From assembly GCA_050288425.1 (NCBI GenBank), contig JBNKDU010000057.1, positions 1 through 64,000 on the forward strand: a stretch of 64,000 nt of DNA, given 5' to 3'. Below, in pieces: positions 35,096-43,443 of this stretch. Origin of the DNA: JARRKU01 sp050288425 (GTDB lineage: Bacteria > Desulfobacterota > Desulfobacteria > Desulfobacterales > Desulfosarcinaceae). Under the pieces are notes generated by a model, which was not told where the DNA came from, made no database searches, and worked only from the letters and a program-made list of their open reading frames with translations. Numbering within the stretch: the first letter of the stretch is position 1; every line of letters starts with the position of its first letter. Made by a program: the position numbers and the translations under genes.

Positions 35096-36529
35096 ATGGG
35101 ACGAAAAATTGCGATCATCGGCGCCGGCCCGGGCGGATATGTCGCCGCCGTTCGGGCGGCCCAGAACGGAGCCGAGGTCACCGTTGTCGAAAAAGCCGCC
35201 GTCGGCGGCACCTGCCTGAACCGGGGGTGCATTCCATCCAAGATCATGAAAGTCACCGCCGAAATGATGGAAACGCTGCATCGAGCCGAATCTTTCGGAA
35301 TTCACGGGGCGACAGGGGTCTCCGCGGACATGCCGGCGCTGATGTCGCGCAAGGAAGAAATCGTGAATACCCAGGCAAAGGGGATCGAAAAACTGCTGTC
35401 CCACCACGACATCGAGCTGGTGATCGGTGACGGGTATATCCAGGACCAGGGCGTGCTGGCAGTGAACCAGGCCGGCGGACATGCGCGGACGGTCCCCTGG
35501 GAGCGATTGATTGTTTCCACCGGGACCGAACCGTTGTCGATTCCGGCCTTTCCCTTCGATGGCCGGCAGATTATTTCCAGCAACGAAGTGTTGCAGTTGA
35601 CGGCCGTTCCTGAATCCATGGTGATCGTCGGGGGAGGTGTGATCGGGTGTGAATTTGCCTGTATCATGGCCGCCCTGGGCTCCCGGATCACGGTGGTGGA
35701 AGCCCTCGACCGGTTGCTTCCCCTGCCGGCGGTGGACGAGATGTGCTCCAAGACCCTGATGCGGGAGATGAAAAAACGCAAGATCAAGGTCCTGGTCAAC
35801 CACACGGTGGAAGCCGTGGAAACGGCCGATGACCTGGCGACGGTAACCCTCGGGCCATCTCCGTTTGCCGCGAAGCAGGAAGATCGCGACCAAAAACCCA
35901 CGACGGTTGTCGCGGAAAAGGTTCTCGTCTGCATCGGGCGGACACCGAACACATCCGGTCTGGGACTGGACAATATCGGCGTCGCGGTGGACGACCGGGG
36001 CTGGATCGTTGCCGATGACCACATGCGCACCAGTAACCCCGACGTTTTTGCCATCGGCGATGTCCTCGGCCCGGACAAAGTCATGCTGGCCCATGTCGCT
36101 TCCACGGAAGGGTTGGTCGCAGCAGACAATGCCACCGGCGGCGACCGCCGCATGGACTACCGCTGCATCCCCAGCGCCATCTTCACCATGCCCGAAGTGG
36201 GAACCGCCGGGCTTACCGAATCCCAGGCAAGGCAGCAAGGCATCGATACGCGGACGGACAGCGTGCTATTCCGTTCGCTGGGAAAGGCCCAGGCGATGGG
36301 GGATCTGGCCGGCGAAGCCAAGATCGTTTCAGACGCGCAAACGGGAGAAGTCCTGGGCGTACACCTGATCGGGCCCCACGCCACGGATCTGGTCGCCGAA
36401 GGTACCCTCGCCATCCAGGCCGGATTGACAACCCATGACCTGTCGAAAACCATTCATGCCCATCCGACATTGGCCGAAGCCATGCTCGAAGTCTCGCTGA
36501 AGGCCACGGATCGGGCGTTGCATGGATAG
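35096..36529 (+). CDS. lpdA: Dihydrolipoamide dehydrogenase (L protein)
   Basis: A 477-residue flavoprotein. The redox-active disulfide is in GGTCLNRGCIPSK (Cys40, Cys45); IIGAGPGGYVAAVRAAQNGA is the FAD site, VIVGGGVIGCEFACIMAALG the NAD site, and the C-terminal HAHPTLAEAMLE carries the His-Glu pair that ends catalysis. It re-oxidises the H protein and reduces NAD. It completes the glycine cleavage system in this operon. Confidence 0.95.
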   Translation: MGRKIAIIGAGPGGYVAAVRAAQNGAEVTVVEKAAVGGTCLNRGCIPSKIMKVTAEMMETLHRAESFGIHGATGVSADMPALMSRKEEIVNTQAKGIEKLLSHHDIELVIGDGYIQDQGVLAVNQAGGHARTVPWERLIVSTGTEPLSIPAFPFDGRQIISSNEVLQLTAVPESMVIVGGGVIGCEFACIMAALGSRITVVEALDRLLPLPAVDEMCSKTLMREMKKRKIKVLVNHTVEAVETADDLATVTLGPSPFAAKQEDRDQKPTTVVAEKVLVCIGRTPNTSGLGLDNIGVAVDDRGWIVADDHMRTSNPDVFAIGDVLGPDKVMLAHVASTEGLVAADNATGGDRRMDYRCIPSAIFTMPEVGTAGLTESQARQQGIDTRTDSVLFRSLGKAQAMGDLAGEAKIVSDAQTGEVLGVHLIGPHATDLVAEGTLAIQAGLTTHDLSKTIHAHPTLAEAMLEVSLKATDRALHG

Positions 36530-36593
36530 GAATTCATATTCGCCGGACAGAGGACTTTGCAGGAGACATTGGTATATCTAAAGGAGATGAAAA

Positions 36594-37046
36594 ATGATCG
36601 CTGAACCTGATCATCGTGATACCGCCACCGGCGGTTGCCTTTGTGGAGCGGTTCGCTACGAATTAAATGGCGATCTGCGGGATATCGTGAACTGCCATTG
36701 TTCCAAATGCAGACGATTTCACGGCAATTTCGGGGCTTACACCAGCATGAAACTGGAGAATTTGACCTTGGTCGAGCAGCGAGGTCTCAAGTGGTTCCAA
36801 TCTGAAACCGACGAAACTCCCGATGTTCGTCGGGGATTCTGTGTCGAATGTGGTTCTTCCCTTTTCTGGCATCCTGGAGGGCAAGAGAAAATTGCAGTCG
36901 CCGCAGGCTCCCTGGACGACCCGACCAGGCTTCATACCATCGGCCATATCTGGACAAGCCAGAAAAGCGATTATTATGTGATAAACGATGATCTGCCCCG
37001 GTTCGAGAAGGGGTGGGCAGAGATGACCGGGAGCAAAGAAGAATGA
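36594..37046 (+). CDS. GFA/CENP-V-family zinc protein
   Basis: A 150-residue protein of the family named after glutathione-dependent formaldehyde-activating enzyme. Zinc-binding cysteines appear in GGCLCGAVRYEL, NCHCSKCRRFHGNFGAY and GFCVECGSSLFW. GGAGATG precedes the start. The formaldehyde function is proven for few members, but formaldehyde could escape from N-methyl oxidation in this pathway, so a scavenging role is attractive (inference). It lies 64 bases after lpdA and 7 bases before the next gene. Confidence 0.82.
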   Translation: MIAEPDHRDTATGGCLCGAVRYELNGDLRDIVNCHCSKCRRFHGNFGAYTSMKLENLTLVEQRGLKWFQSETDETPDVRRGFCVECGSSLFWHPGGQEKIAVAAGSLDDPTRLHTIGHIWTSQKSDYYVINDDLPRFEKGWAEMTGSKEE

Positions 37047-37053
37047 TTCATCG

Positions 37054-39885
37054 ATGATAGAGAACAACTATTTTGCCAGGGGAAACGGTGGGGAAAAAAT
37101 CTATGTGATTGCCTGTGCCGTGCTTGCCGTCGATCTGAAATTCCAAGCCCGCAAGATGGGTATGGACCTGAAGTATAGATTTCTTGAAGCCGGGCTTCAC
37201 AACAATCCGAAGGTGTTGCAGGAAAAGCTGCAGAAGGCCATCGACGATATCTCCGCCAAAAAAGATGCCTGCCGGATCGTTATCGGATATGGTGTCTGCG
37301 GCAGAGGCACCATCGGCGTCCGGTCCAGGCGCACTCCCCTGGTGATCCCGAAGGTCCATGATTGCATCGCCCTGTTCCTGGGCGGGGATAGGGCCTACCA
37401 GGAGCAATTTAAAACCTTTCCCGGGACCTACTACCTCTCTGCCGGCTGGTGCGAGGAACATAGCGAGCCCATGTCCCAGCGGATGCGGCAGACCTGGTTC
37501 GGATCTGAAAAAATTGATTTCAATGACCTGGTCGAATCCCATGGCCGAAAAACCGCCGATAGCACATTCGCCTTCTTGAATTCCTGGCAGAAGAACTACC
37601 AGCGGGCCGCCTTTATCGATACCAGGGCCAAATCATCGCCGAGATACGAAACCAGAGCAAGAGAAATGGCCCATGCCTATGGTTGGGAGTATGCAACCAT
37701 CCAGGGAAGCCATGAACTGATCAGCAAAATGATGACCCTGGAAAAGTCCACGGACGAAATCCTGGTGGTGCCGCCGGAACACGTGATCGTCTTTGACGCC
37801 ATCCATTCCACCCTTGGCGCCAATCCGATATGGTCCGATACGGAGCGCGGTGGAAAAGACCATGACATCCTGGTCATCCGGGGCGAGGAAACAGAAACCC
37901 GCCCCTGTATCAAAACCGGCCTCGGGATCGATGCCGGGGGCACCTTTACCGATACGGTGATTTACAACCTGGAAGACGACACCACCCTTTGCAAGGCCAA
38001 ATCCCTGACGACCAAATGGGACTTTGCCATCGGCATCGGCAACGCCCTGAAAAAGCTGGACCCGGATCTGCTCGCATCGGTTGAACTGGTCGCCCTTTCC
38101 ACCACCCTGGCCACCAACGCCATCGTGGAGAACGACGGCCAGACCGTGGGGATGCTGCTCATGCTTCCCGCCGGCATGCGGGAGGATATCGCCTTTGAAC
38201 CAAAGGCCATCATCCAAGGGGAACTGGATATTTCCGGAAATGAACGGGTCGCGGTGGATCGAGAACAGGTCCTGGCCTTCGCCGGGAAAATGATAAAACA
38301 CCACGGCGTCACGGCCTTCGCCGTGTCAGGGTATGCCGGATCCATCAACCCGGTCCATGAATTGGCCGTCAAAGAGATCCTCCGGGAGGAAACCGGTCTC
38401 TTTGTCAGTTGCGGCCATGAGCTTTCGGACAGACTGAATTTTCAGACCCGGGCCATTACGGCGATGCTGAACGCAAGGATCATCCCCCGACTGGCCGACC
38501 TGCTCCTGGATCTGGAAAAGGTCATGGACGAACGGTCCATCCAGGCGCCGATGGTGGTGGTCAAGGGAGACGGCACGCTGATGAGCGTTGAAATGGCCAA
38601 GGAGCGGCCCGTGGAGACCATCCTGTCGGGTCCGGCGGCCAGCGTCGCCGGCGCCCGTCACCTTACCGGCATTGAAAACGCCATCATCGTAGACATGGGG
38701 GGCACCACCACCGATACGGCGGCGCTGGTGGACCATCAGGTCCGCATCAATGAGAGCGGCTCCAACGTGGGCGGCCACAGGACCCACGTCAAGGCCCTGG
38801 ACATCCGTACCACAGGCCTTGGGGGGGACAGTCGGATCTGCTTCGAAAAGGGGGAATTCCTCATCGGACCAAGGCGGGTGGCGCCGGTCGCGTGGCTGAA
38901 CAAGACCCATCCGGAAGCGGCCCGGACCATTGCGGCCATGGGCCGTGACCTGAATCGCTATTCCACCTCCACCAGGAAGATGCAGGTCCTCCTGTACACC
39001 GGCACGAAAAGAGATCTTGCCCTGACCCCGCAGGAAAAAAAGGTCCTCACCGCACTTGCAACACGCCCCATGTCCATCGGGGAACTGGCCGCCTGCACGC
39101 AGGCTCCCTCCGAACGCAGCCTGCCCCTGCTGCGGCTGGAAGAAAAAGGCATGATCCAACGTTGCGGCTTCACTCCCACGGACCTGCTTCACATCACGGG
39201 ACAATTTGACAAATGGGATGCGGACATCGCCAGGGTCTACGCCGGCATGCTGGCCTATTTGTCGGGCAGGGAGCTGGAAGAGATGGTGGCCCATCTGCTG
39301 GAAAAGACCAGCCGGCTATTGACCCTTGAACTCCTCAAACGCCAACTGGATGACGAGGTGGATCCCGATTCCATGGATACGTGTCCGGTATGCAACACGC
39401 TGGTGGACAACCTGATGACCGGAGGCACGTCCGGCTATCAGGTGCGGGTGAAATTGAAAAGTCCGGTGATCGGCATCGGCGCCCCTATTGGGCACTTCCT
39501 GCACGATGCGGTAAAACCCCTGGAGACCGAAGCCGTCCTGCCGAAAGATGCGGATGTAGCCAATGCCATCGGCGCCATCACTTCCGAGGTGGTGGTCAAA
39601 AAACAGGTGCGGCTGATTCCGGGCGAGGATGGATTCGTTATAGAAGGGATCAAGGACAACCGGAAATTCATCGATTTTGATCAGGCCGATGAATATGCCA
39701 AGGCCGAACTGACCCGAATGATCCGGGAATCGGCCCGCAAGGCCGGTACTTCATGCAATACCGTCACCCTGGAAATCGAGGACCGGATGCCCCGGGCCTC
39801 ATCGGGCTATCCCATTTTCCTCGGCAGGGTCATCAAAGGCAGTTTGTCCGGCCAACCGGATATGCTGGTCAGGAATCCGTCCTGA
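37054..39885 (+). CDS. DUF1638 domain fused to hydantoinase/oxoprolinase A-like ATPase
   Basis: A 943-residue fusion. Residues about 15-250 look like DUF1638 (IYVIACAVLAVDLKFQ, CRIVIGYGVCGRG, HDCIALFLGGDRAY). From residue 288 a hydantoinase A/oxoprolinase-type ASKHA domain follows (LGIDAGGTFTDTVIYN, SGPAASVAGARH, IVDMGGTTTDTAALVDH). Residues about 657-720 look like an inserted winged helix (LTPQEKKVLTALATRPM...), followed by CPVCNTLVDNLMTGGTSGY and GIGAPIGHFLHDAV. No hydantoinase B gene is present. DUF1638 genes are often near MttB genes, and ASKHA proteins can reactivate corrinoid proteins, so a corrinoid-service role is possible. It is the last gene before a strong terminator. Confidence 0.8.
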   Translation: MIENNYFARGNGGEKIYVIACAVLAVDLKFQARKMGMDLKYRFLEAGLHNNPKVLQEKLQKAIDDISAKKDACRIVIGYGVCGRGTIGVRSRRTPLVIPKVHDCIALFLGGDRAYQEQFKTFPGTYYLSAGWCEEHSEPMSQRMRQTWFGSEKIDFNDLVESHGRKTADSTFAFLNSWQKNYQRAAFIDTRAKSSPRYETRAREMAHAYGWEYATIQGSHELISKMMTLEKSTDEILVVPPEHVIVFDAIHSTLGANPIWSDTERGGKDHDILVIRGEETETRPCIKTGLGIDAGGTFTDTVIYNLEDDTTLCKAKSLTTKWDFAIGIGNALKKLDPDLLASVELVALSTTLATNAIVENDGQTVGMLLMLPAGMREDIAFEPKAIIQGELDISGNERVAVDREQVLAFAGKMIKHHGVTAFAVSGYAGSINPVHELAVKEILREETGLFVSCGHELSDRLNFQTRAITAMLNARIIPRLADLLLDLEKVMDERSIQAPMVVVKGDGTLMSVEMAKERPVETILSGPAASVAGARHLTGIENAIIVDMGGTTTDTAALVDHQVRINESGSNVGGHRTHVKALDIRTTGLGGDSRICFEKGEFLIGPRRVAPVAWLNKTHPEAARTIAAMGRDLNRYSTSTRKMQVLLYTGTKRDLALTPQEKKVLTALATRPMSIGELAACTQAPSERSLPLLRLEEKGMIQRCGFTPTDLLHITGQFDKWDADIARVYAGMLAYLSGRELEEMVAHLLEKTSRLLTLELLKRQLDDEVDPDSMDTCPVCNTLVDNLMTGGTSGYQVRVKLKSPVIGIGAPIGHFLHDAVKPLETEAVLPKDADVANAIGAITSEVVVKKQVRLIPGEDGFVIEGIKDNRKFIDFDQADEYAKAELTRMIRESARKAGTSCNTVTLEIEDRMPRASSGYPIFLGRVIKGSLSGQPDMLVRNPS

Positions 39886-39987
39886 GCCGTATTTGCAATC
39901 CCAGCGTAAGTACGATAAACATCTCCGCTCGTGTAGAGGTAATTCTTCCCGGCTGTCCCCATCGGGGCATTCCCGTGGAATTGCCTG

Positions 39988-40030
39988 GAAGCTATTTCAA
40001 AATCGCCTTTTGAGATAGCTTCTATTTTTT
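39988..40030 (+). terminator. Rho-independent terminator
   Basis: GAAGCTATTTCAAAA (39988-40002) pairs with TTTTGAGATAGCTTC (40008-40022), 15 base pairs with one G-U wobble and a 5-base loop, followed by TATTTTTT. It lies about 100 bases after the last gene of the plus-strand catabolic block and marks its end. Confidence 0.85.
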
Positions 40031-40110
40031 CCTCGATGGATCGGAAGATCCAATCCGGGCTCTCCACGAAAGGCAGGGACCGATACCGAAACCAACGAAA
40101 AAGGATGAAC

Positions 40111-41160
40111 ATGACAGCCGAAGTGAACCGCACAAACGTCCAGGAGTATTATGGGAAGATTCTGAAAACCAAGGCGGACCTGAAGACCAGCGCGTGCTGC
40201 TCCACGGAGTCCATGCCGGAACATGTCAAAGCCATATTGGGCCGGATCGACGGCGAGATTCTGGAAAAGTTTTATGGATGCGGGTCGCCGATCCCCCCTG
40301 CCCTGGATGGCTGCACGGTGCTGGACCTGGGCTGCGGAACGGGTCGCGACGTCTATATCCTTTCAAAGCTGGTGGGACCGTGGGGCAGGGTCATCGGCGT
40401 CGACATGACCGAGGAGCAGCTCGAGGTGGCCCTGCGGCACCGGGACTCCATGGCGGACAGGTTCGGCTACGAAGCGTCCAATGTGGAGTTCAAGAAGGGC
40501 TACATCGAGGAACTGGACACCCTGGGCATCGCCGATGAGTCGGTGGACGTGGTGGTTTCCAATTGCGTGGTGAACCTGTCCTTCGACAAAGGCCGGCTGC
40601 TCCGGGAGATTTTCCGGGTGCTCAAGCCCGGCGGGGAGCTCTGTTTTTCGGATGTATTCACCTCCCGGCGCGTCCCGGCGGAGCTGAAGGACGATCCCGT
40701 GCTGATCGGCGAATGCATCGCGGGCGCGTTCTACACGGAAGATTTCCGGCGCGCCATGGCAGTGGCGGGCTGTCCGGATGTCCGCATTGTCTCCTCGCGG
40801 GAGATCAGGATCCACGATCCGGAAGTCAAGCGCAAGATCGGCATGACCCGGCTCTACTCCCGGACGGTGCGCGCCTTCAAGCTGGCCTCGCTGGAAGACC
40901 GCTGTGAAGACTTCGGCCAGCATGCCACCTACCTTGGAACCATACCGGAAGAGCCGCATTATTTCCGCCTGGATGACCACCATTGCCTGGAAACGGGGCG
41001 CCCCATGCTGGTCTGCGGCAACACGGCCGCCATGCTCGCGGAGACCCGGCTGGCGAAGCATTTCAGGGTCGTGGGAGACCACTCCATCCATTTCGGCCTG
41101 TTCGATTGTTCTCCGGCGGATTCATCCGATGGCGATTGCGCAGATGGGGGTTGCTGCTGA
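40111..41160 (+). CDS. arsM: Arsenite S-adenosylmethionine methyltransferase
   Basis: A 349-residue ArsM-type enzyme. The start at 40111 is 6 bases after AAAGG; an ATG at 40105 is too close to it. The SAM site is VLDLGCGTGRD. Arsenic-binding cysteines expected in the family are present: the SACCST pair near residue 29, NCVVNLS and GECIAGAFYTEDF. The protein ends in a cysteine-rich tail (CADGGCC), seen in many ArsM proteins. It methylates arsenite to mono-, di- and trimethyl forms. No other ars gene lies nearby, and the terminator just upstream separates it from the catabolic operon. Confidence 0.92.
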   Translation: MTAEVNRTNVQEYYGKILKTKADLKTSACCSTESMPEHVKAILGRIDGEILEKFYGCGSPIPPALDGCTVLDLGCGTGRDVYILSKLVGPWGRVIGVDMTEEQLEVALRHRDSMADRFGYEASNVEFKKGYIEELDTLGIADESVDVVVSNCVVNLSFDKGRLLREIFRVLKPGGELCFSDVFTSRRVPAELKDDPVLIGECIAGAFYTEDFRRAMAVAGCPDVRIVSSREIRIHDPEVKRKIGMTRLYSRTVRAFKLASLEDRCEDFGQHATYLGTIPEEPHYFRLDDHHCLETGRPMLVCGNTAAMLAETRLAKHFRVVGDHSIHFGLFDCSPADSSDGDCADGGCC

Positions 41161-41480
41161 CCATTTAGATCGGTGTCCGGCAGAGTGATCTTCTTCAACA
41201 TCCCGTGACCATGACAGGAGCTGGTGGAATATTCAGGGGAGGGTTCGATGCGGGTAAATGTCCGGCCGGCCTTATCCCTGATGGAAACATGGCAGGGGAT
41301 TAGTTCATCCGGGGTACACTTCGGTTCCGTACAGCGCAGTTCGGTGGGTACGGCCCCCAGATCCTTACAGCACCTGGGCGAGCTTTTCATTAGAAACAGC
41401 CACGCAGCCAGCAACTCTTCCGATTCGGTGATGAATATTTCGTGCGGGTTCTGATTCAGTGCGGTGATCGCATCCTGTGT
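41161..41480. other. Gene-less stretch after arsM
   Basis: I see no supported gene here. A plus-strand frame at 41224-41454 (76 codons) and a minus-strand frame at 40959-41414 have no ribosome site or recognisable product. A lone half-site CGGGTAAAT at 41251 resembles the upstream elements of the sigma-54 promoters at 42451, 50863 and 52786, but no promoter follows it. Confidence 0.4.
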
Positions 41481-41876
41481 CTAATACCAATCTTCGATCG
41501 TCAGGCCTTCAACTCGCTTGAACTCTTTTGTGTTATGTGTAACCAGAATACTGTGTTGGGTCATTGCCGTTGCGGCAATCAAAACATCATAGGGTCCTAT
41601 CGGTCGCCCCTGGATTTCCAATTTTGAACGAATGAGTGCGGCGGATTGAGCCTCTGCATAGTCGAAAGGAACTATATTGACTAGTGATATCAGTTCCGCG
41701 AGCTGCGCTTTTCGCTTCCGCGGGAATTTTGATTTTGCGATACCGACTTCCAATTCGATTATTACAACCGTTGGGATTGCGATTTCATTGGGCGGAGTTG
41801 CCAGAAAACGATTCGATACATCACCGACTCCCTTGAAAAAATAGATCATGGTGTTGGTGTCTAACATATATTTCAT
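41481..41876 (-). CDS. vapC: VapC-type PIN-domain toxin
   Basis: A 131-residue PIN-domain ribonuclease. It starts MKYMLDTNTMIYFFKG (first acidic residue Asp6), with IELEVGIAKS around the second acidic residue and GPYDVLIAATAMTQHSILVTHN around the third and fourth (split). It overlaps vapB by 4 bases. VapC toxins cut tRNA or rRNA when the antitoxin is lost. Its codon use and AT-richness differ from the surrounding genes, a sign of transfer. Confidence 0.9.
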   Translation of the reverse strand: MKYMLDTNTMIYFFKGVGDVSNRFLATPPNEIAIPTVVIIELEVGIAKSKFPRKRKAQLAELISLVNIVPFDYAEAQSAALIRSKLEIQGRPIGPYDVLIAATAMTQHSILVTHNTKEFKRVEGLTIEDWY

Positions 41877-42103
41877 ATCGATTCCCTTTTCACATCACGG
41901 CCCATATTCTTCCTGAGTTCCTCTGCAGTTGGCAGATCTTTCCAGGTCCCCGCCAATTTGACAACGTTTTCGGGCCAGGTATTGGATGTTTTGTCCCTGA
42001 TCAGATTCGCAATCCATTTGCTTTTGGAAATGCCGCTTTTTTTCACCATTTTGCTCATTTTATCCTCGGTTTCCGCATCAAGATATATTGTGATCTGCCC
42101 CAT
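41873..42103 (-). CDS. vapB: VapB-type antitoxin with ribbon-helix-helix domain
   Basis: A 76-residue antitoxin. The start at 42103 is 8 bases after AGGAGGT. Residues about 1-45 look like a ribbon-helix-helix DNA-binding domain (MGQITIYLDAETEDKMSKMV, GISKSKWIANLI); the rest (WKDLPTAEELRKNMGRD) is the toxin-binding tail. The palindrome at 42129-42154 just upstream is a likely autoregulatory site. Confidence 0.88.
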   Translation of the reverse strand: MGQITIYLDAETEDKMSKMVKKSGISKSKWIANLIRDKTSNTWPENVVKLAGTWKDLPTAEELRKNMGRDVKRESI

Positions 42104-42128
42104 CCGGTCCACCTCCTTCGATTCAATA

Positions 42129-42154
42129 ACACATATACGTTAACATATATGTGT
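42129..42154. promoter_or_regulatory. vapBC operator palindrome
   Basis: ACACATATA and TATATGTGT form perfect 9-base arms around an 8-base centre that itself contains GTTAAC. It lies 26 bases upstream of the vapB start and is well placed to bind the VapB ribbon-helix-helix domain. Confidence 0.6.
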
Positions 42155-42324
42155 ATTATGTCAATCCGATTTGGTGAATGTCGAATATGATATCCGCCAT
42201 CGATGGGCGTCTCCTGCAAGAATTCGTCGACTCGAACGATTGGGGCGACCGTAGCGACAAGAACGGCAAAAGCCCACGCATAGCTGGATCAAAAATTCCC
42301 ACTTTTCATGATTCCAGAAGCTCC

Positions 42325-42341
42325 CGGGTAATTATTACCCG
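42325..42341 (+). promoter_or_regulatory. Upstream activator site, CGGGTAAT palindrome (copy 1)
   Basis: CGGGTAATTATTACCCG is a perfect 8-base-arm palindrome. Its centre is about 119 bases upstream of the GG of the sigma-54-like promoter at 42451. A 15-of-17 match occurs at 52673-52689 with the same relation to another sigma-54 promoter. It resembles ZraR-type binding sites (family knowledge). Confidence 0.6.
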
Positions 42342-42450
42342 TCCAAATTGAAGTAAAAGCAGATCAAAAGGACAACGAATGAAATCGGGAGAACAATATT
42401 AATTATAATTACCCTTAGTTACAACAGATCGAGATCCGATGACGATAAGC

Positions 42451-42466
42451 TGGCATGCCTTATGCC
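42451..42466 (+). promoter_or_regulatory. Sigma-54-like promoter for the 42534-43342 genes
   Basis: TGGCAT-GCCTT-ATGCC keeps GG-N10-GC spacing (GG 42452-42453, GC 42464-42465). The -24 box is one base off TGGCAC and the -12 box reads ATGC. It is 68 bases before the start at 42534. Confidence 0.5.
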
Positions 42467-42533
42467 TTGTAATCAAATCAAACCGCACAAGAGCATTTAG
42501 ATGTGCATACACTTTAAGAACAGGAGTTCCTCG

Positions 42534-42614
42534 ATGAAAACAATTAAGACCACCTTTATCATCATCGCTTTCGTTGCCACTGCCGGTATCGTCTCCACGG
42601 CATTTGTCCTCTGA
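42534..42614 (+). CDS. 26-residue membrane peptide
   Basis: A small frame reading MKTIKTTFIIIAFVATAGIV then STAFVL. AGGAG lies 8 bases before the ATG, and the peptide is one hydrophobic helix with a positively charged N-terminus. It is the first frame after the sigma-54-like promoter. I recognise no family. It could be a membrane-active regulator peptide or a leader for the SHOCT gene 67 bases downstream. Confidence 0.5.
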   Translation: MKTIKTTFIIIAFVATAGIVSTAFVL

Positions 42615-42681
42615 TAGACAACCATCAGAACACCAACGGAAAAATCGAAAAATGAAGTATAATACTGAAAGGACGTCCACC

Positions 42682-43053
42682 ATGAGTCGATCCAAACCTT
42701 GGCTGAAATTGGGTATCGCGGCAGCCGTGCTCATCGCGGGATATTGGTTGTTCAACAACTGGAACTACGGTCCCTTGAACAGTTTCAGGGGTGAATGGGG
42801 CATGGGCCACGGCGGATTTGGCGGGCATATGATGGGGTACGGCCACGGCATGGGAATAGGCATGCTGCTTATCTGGGGACTTATCCTCTTTGCGATTGTG
42901 TCGCTGATCTACGATTCGTTTTCCAAAGGACAAGGCCCCCGACTTTCAACAGGCCGGACTGAGGACGCATTGCAGATTCTGAAAAGACGTTATGCCAGCG
43001 GCGATATCGATAAGACCGAATTTGACGACATGCGCCGCCATCTGAATATTTGA
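42682..43053 (+). CDS. SHOCT-domain small membrane protein
   Basis: A 123-residue protein. The start at 42682 has AAAGGA 9 bases upstream; the frame extends to 42574 without one. Two hydrophobic segments (LGIAAAVLIAGYWLFN, and IGMLLIWGLILFAIVSLIY) flank a Gly-, His- and Met-rich loop (MGHGGFGGHMMGYGHGMG) that could bind metal. The C-terminus is a SHOCT motif (DALQILKRRYASGDIDKTEF). SHOCT proteins are often found with metal-stress genes; the function is unknown. Confidence 0.8.
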   Translation: MSRSKPWLKLGIAAAVLIAGYWLFNNWNYGPLNSFRGEWGMGHGGFGGHMMGYGHGMGIGMLLIWGLILFAIVSLIYDSFSKGQGPRLSTGRTEDALQILKRRYASGDIDKTEFDDMRRHLNI

Positions 43054-43096
43054 TGGCGTAACAAACCGAGCCCGGATCTTTGAAAGGAGATATCTT

Positions 43097-43342
43097 ATGC
43101 AGCGCCATGAAACCAGACAACCATTTATCGACCCGGTGTGCGGCATGACGGTGGATCCGGACACGGCGGCCGCTAAAATCTTCCATAAAGGCGTTCAGAT
43201 CTACTTTTGCGCGGAAGGATGCAAGCAGGCATTTGAAGCAAATCCCGATAAATTCAAGGCAAAAAAGCGCAAAGGATTCTGGCAACGGTATCTTGACCGG
43301 TTGAACAAGGCCACCGGCGGCCAGGCACCAGCCTGTCACTGA
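43097..43342 (+). CDS. YHS-domain metal-binding protein
   Basis: An 81-residue protein consisting of a YHS domain: DPVCGMTVDPDTAAAKIF, then GVQIYFCAEGCKQAFEANPD, with the CAEGC cysteines. AAAGGAGA lies just before the start. YHS domains occur in copper ATPases and phenol hydroxylases and bind a metal through their cysteines. It follows the SHOCT gene by 43 bases, in the same likely transcript. Confidence 0.88.
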   Translation: MQRHETRQPFIDPVCGMTVDPDTAAAKIFHKGVQIYFCAEGCKQAFEANPDKFKAKKRKGFWQRYLDRLNKATGGQAPACH

Positions 43343-43443
43343 TCGCCCTATCGCCCAAGCGGAAAGTCAAACCCAGCTTGATTGCGAATGTCGGTTCAAG
43401 TCCGGAAGTCACGTGGTTCCGGAAATTCATTCGGGAGGTTTTC

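Larger units (their letters stand above)
42155..42533 (+). other. Gene-less stretch between vapBC and the small membrane genes
   Basis: This 379-base stretch has no supported gene. It holds the palindromic activator site (42325-42341) and a sigma-54-like promoter (42451-42466); the part around 42350-42410 is AT-rich. Confidence 0.5.

Noticed and set aside
41149..41180. Selenocysteine read-through at the arsM stop
   Set aside because: ArsM proteins commonly end in a CC tail; the following codons do not extend any family sequence.
41224..41454. Plus-strand frame of 76 codons after arsM
   Set aside because: Low-complexity Ser-rich product, no domain, no neighbours that support it.
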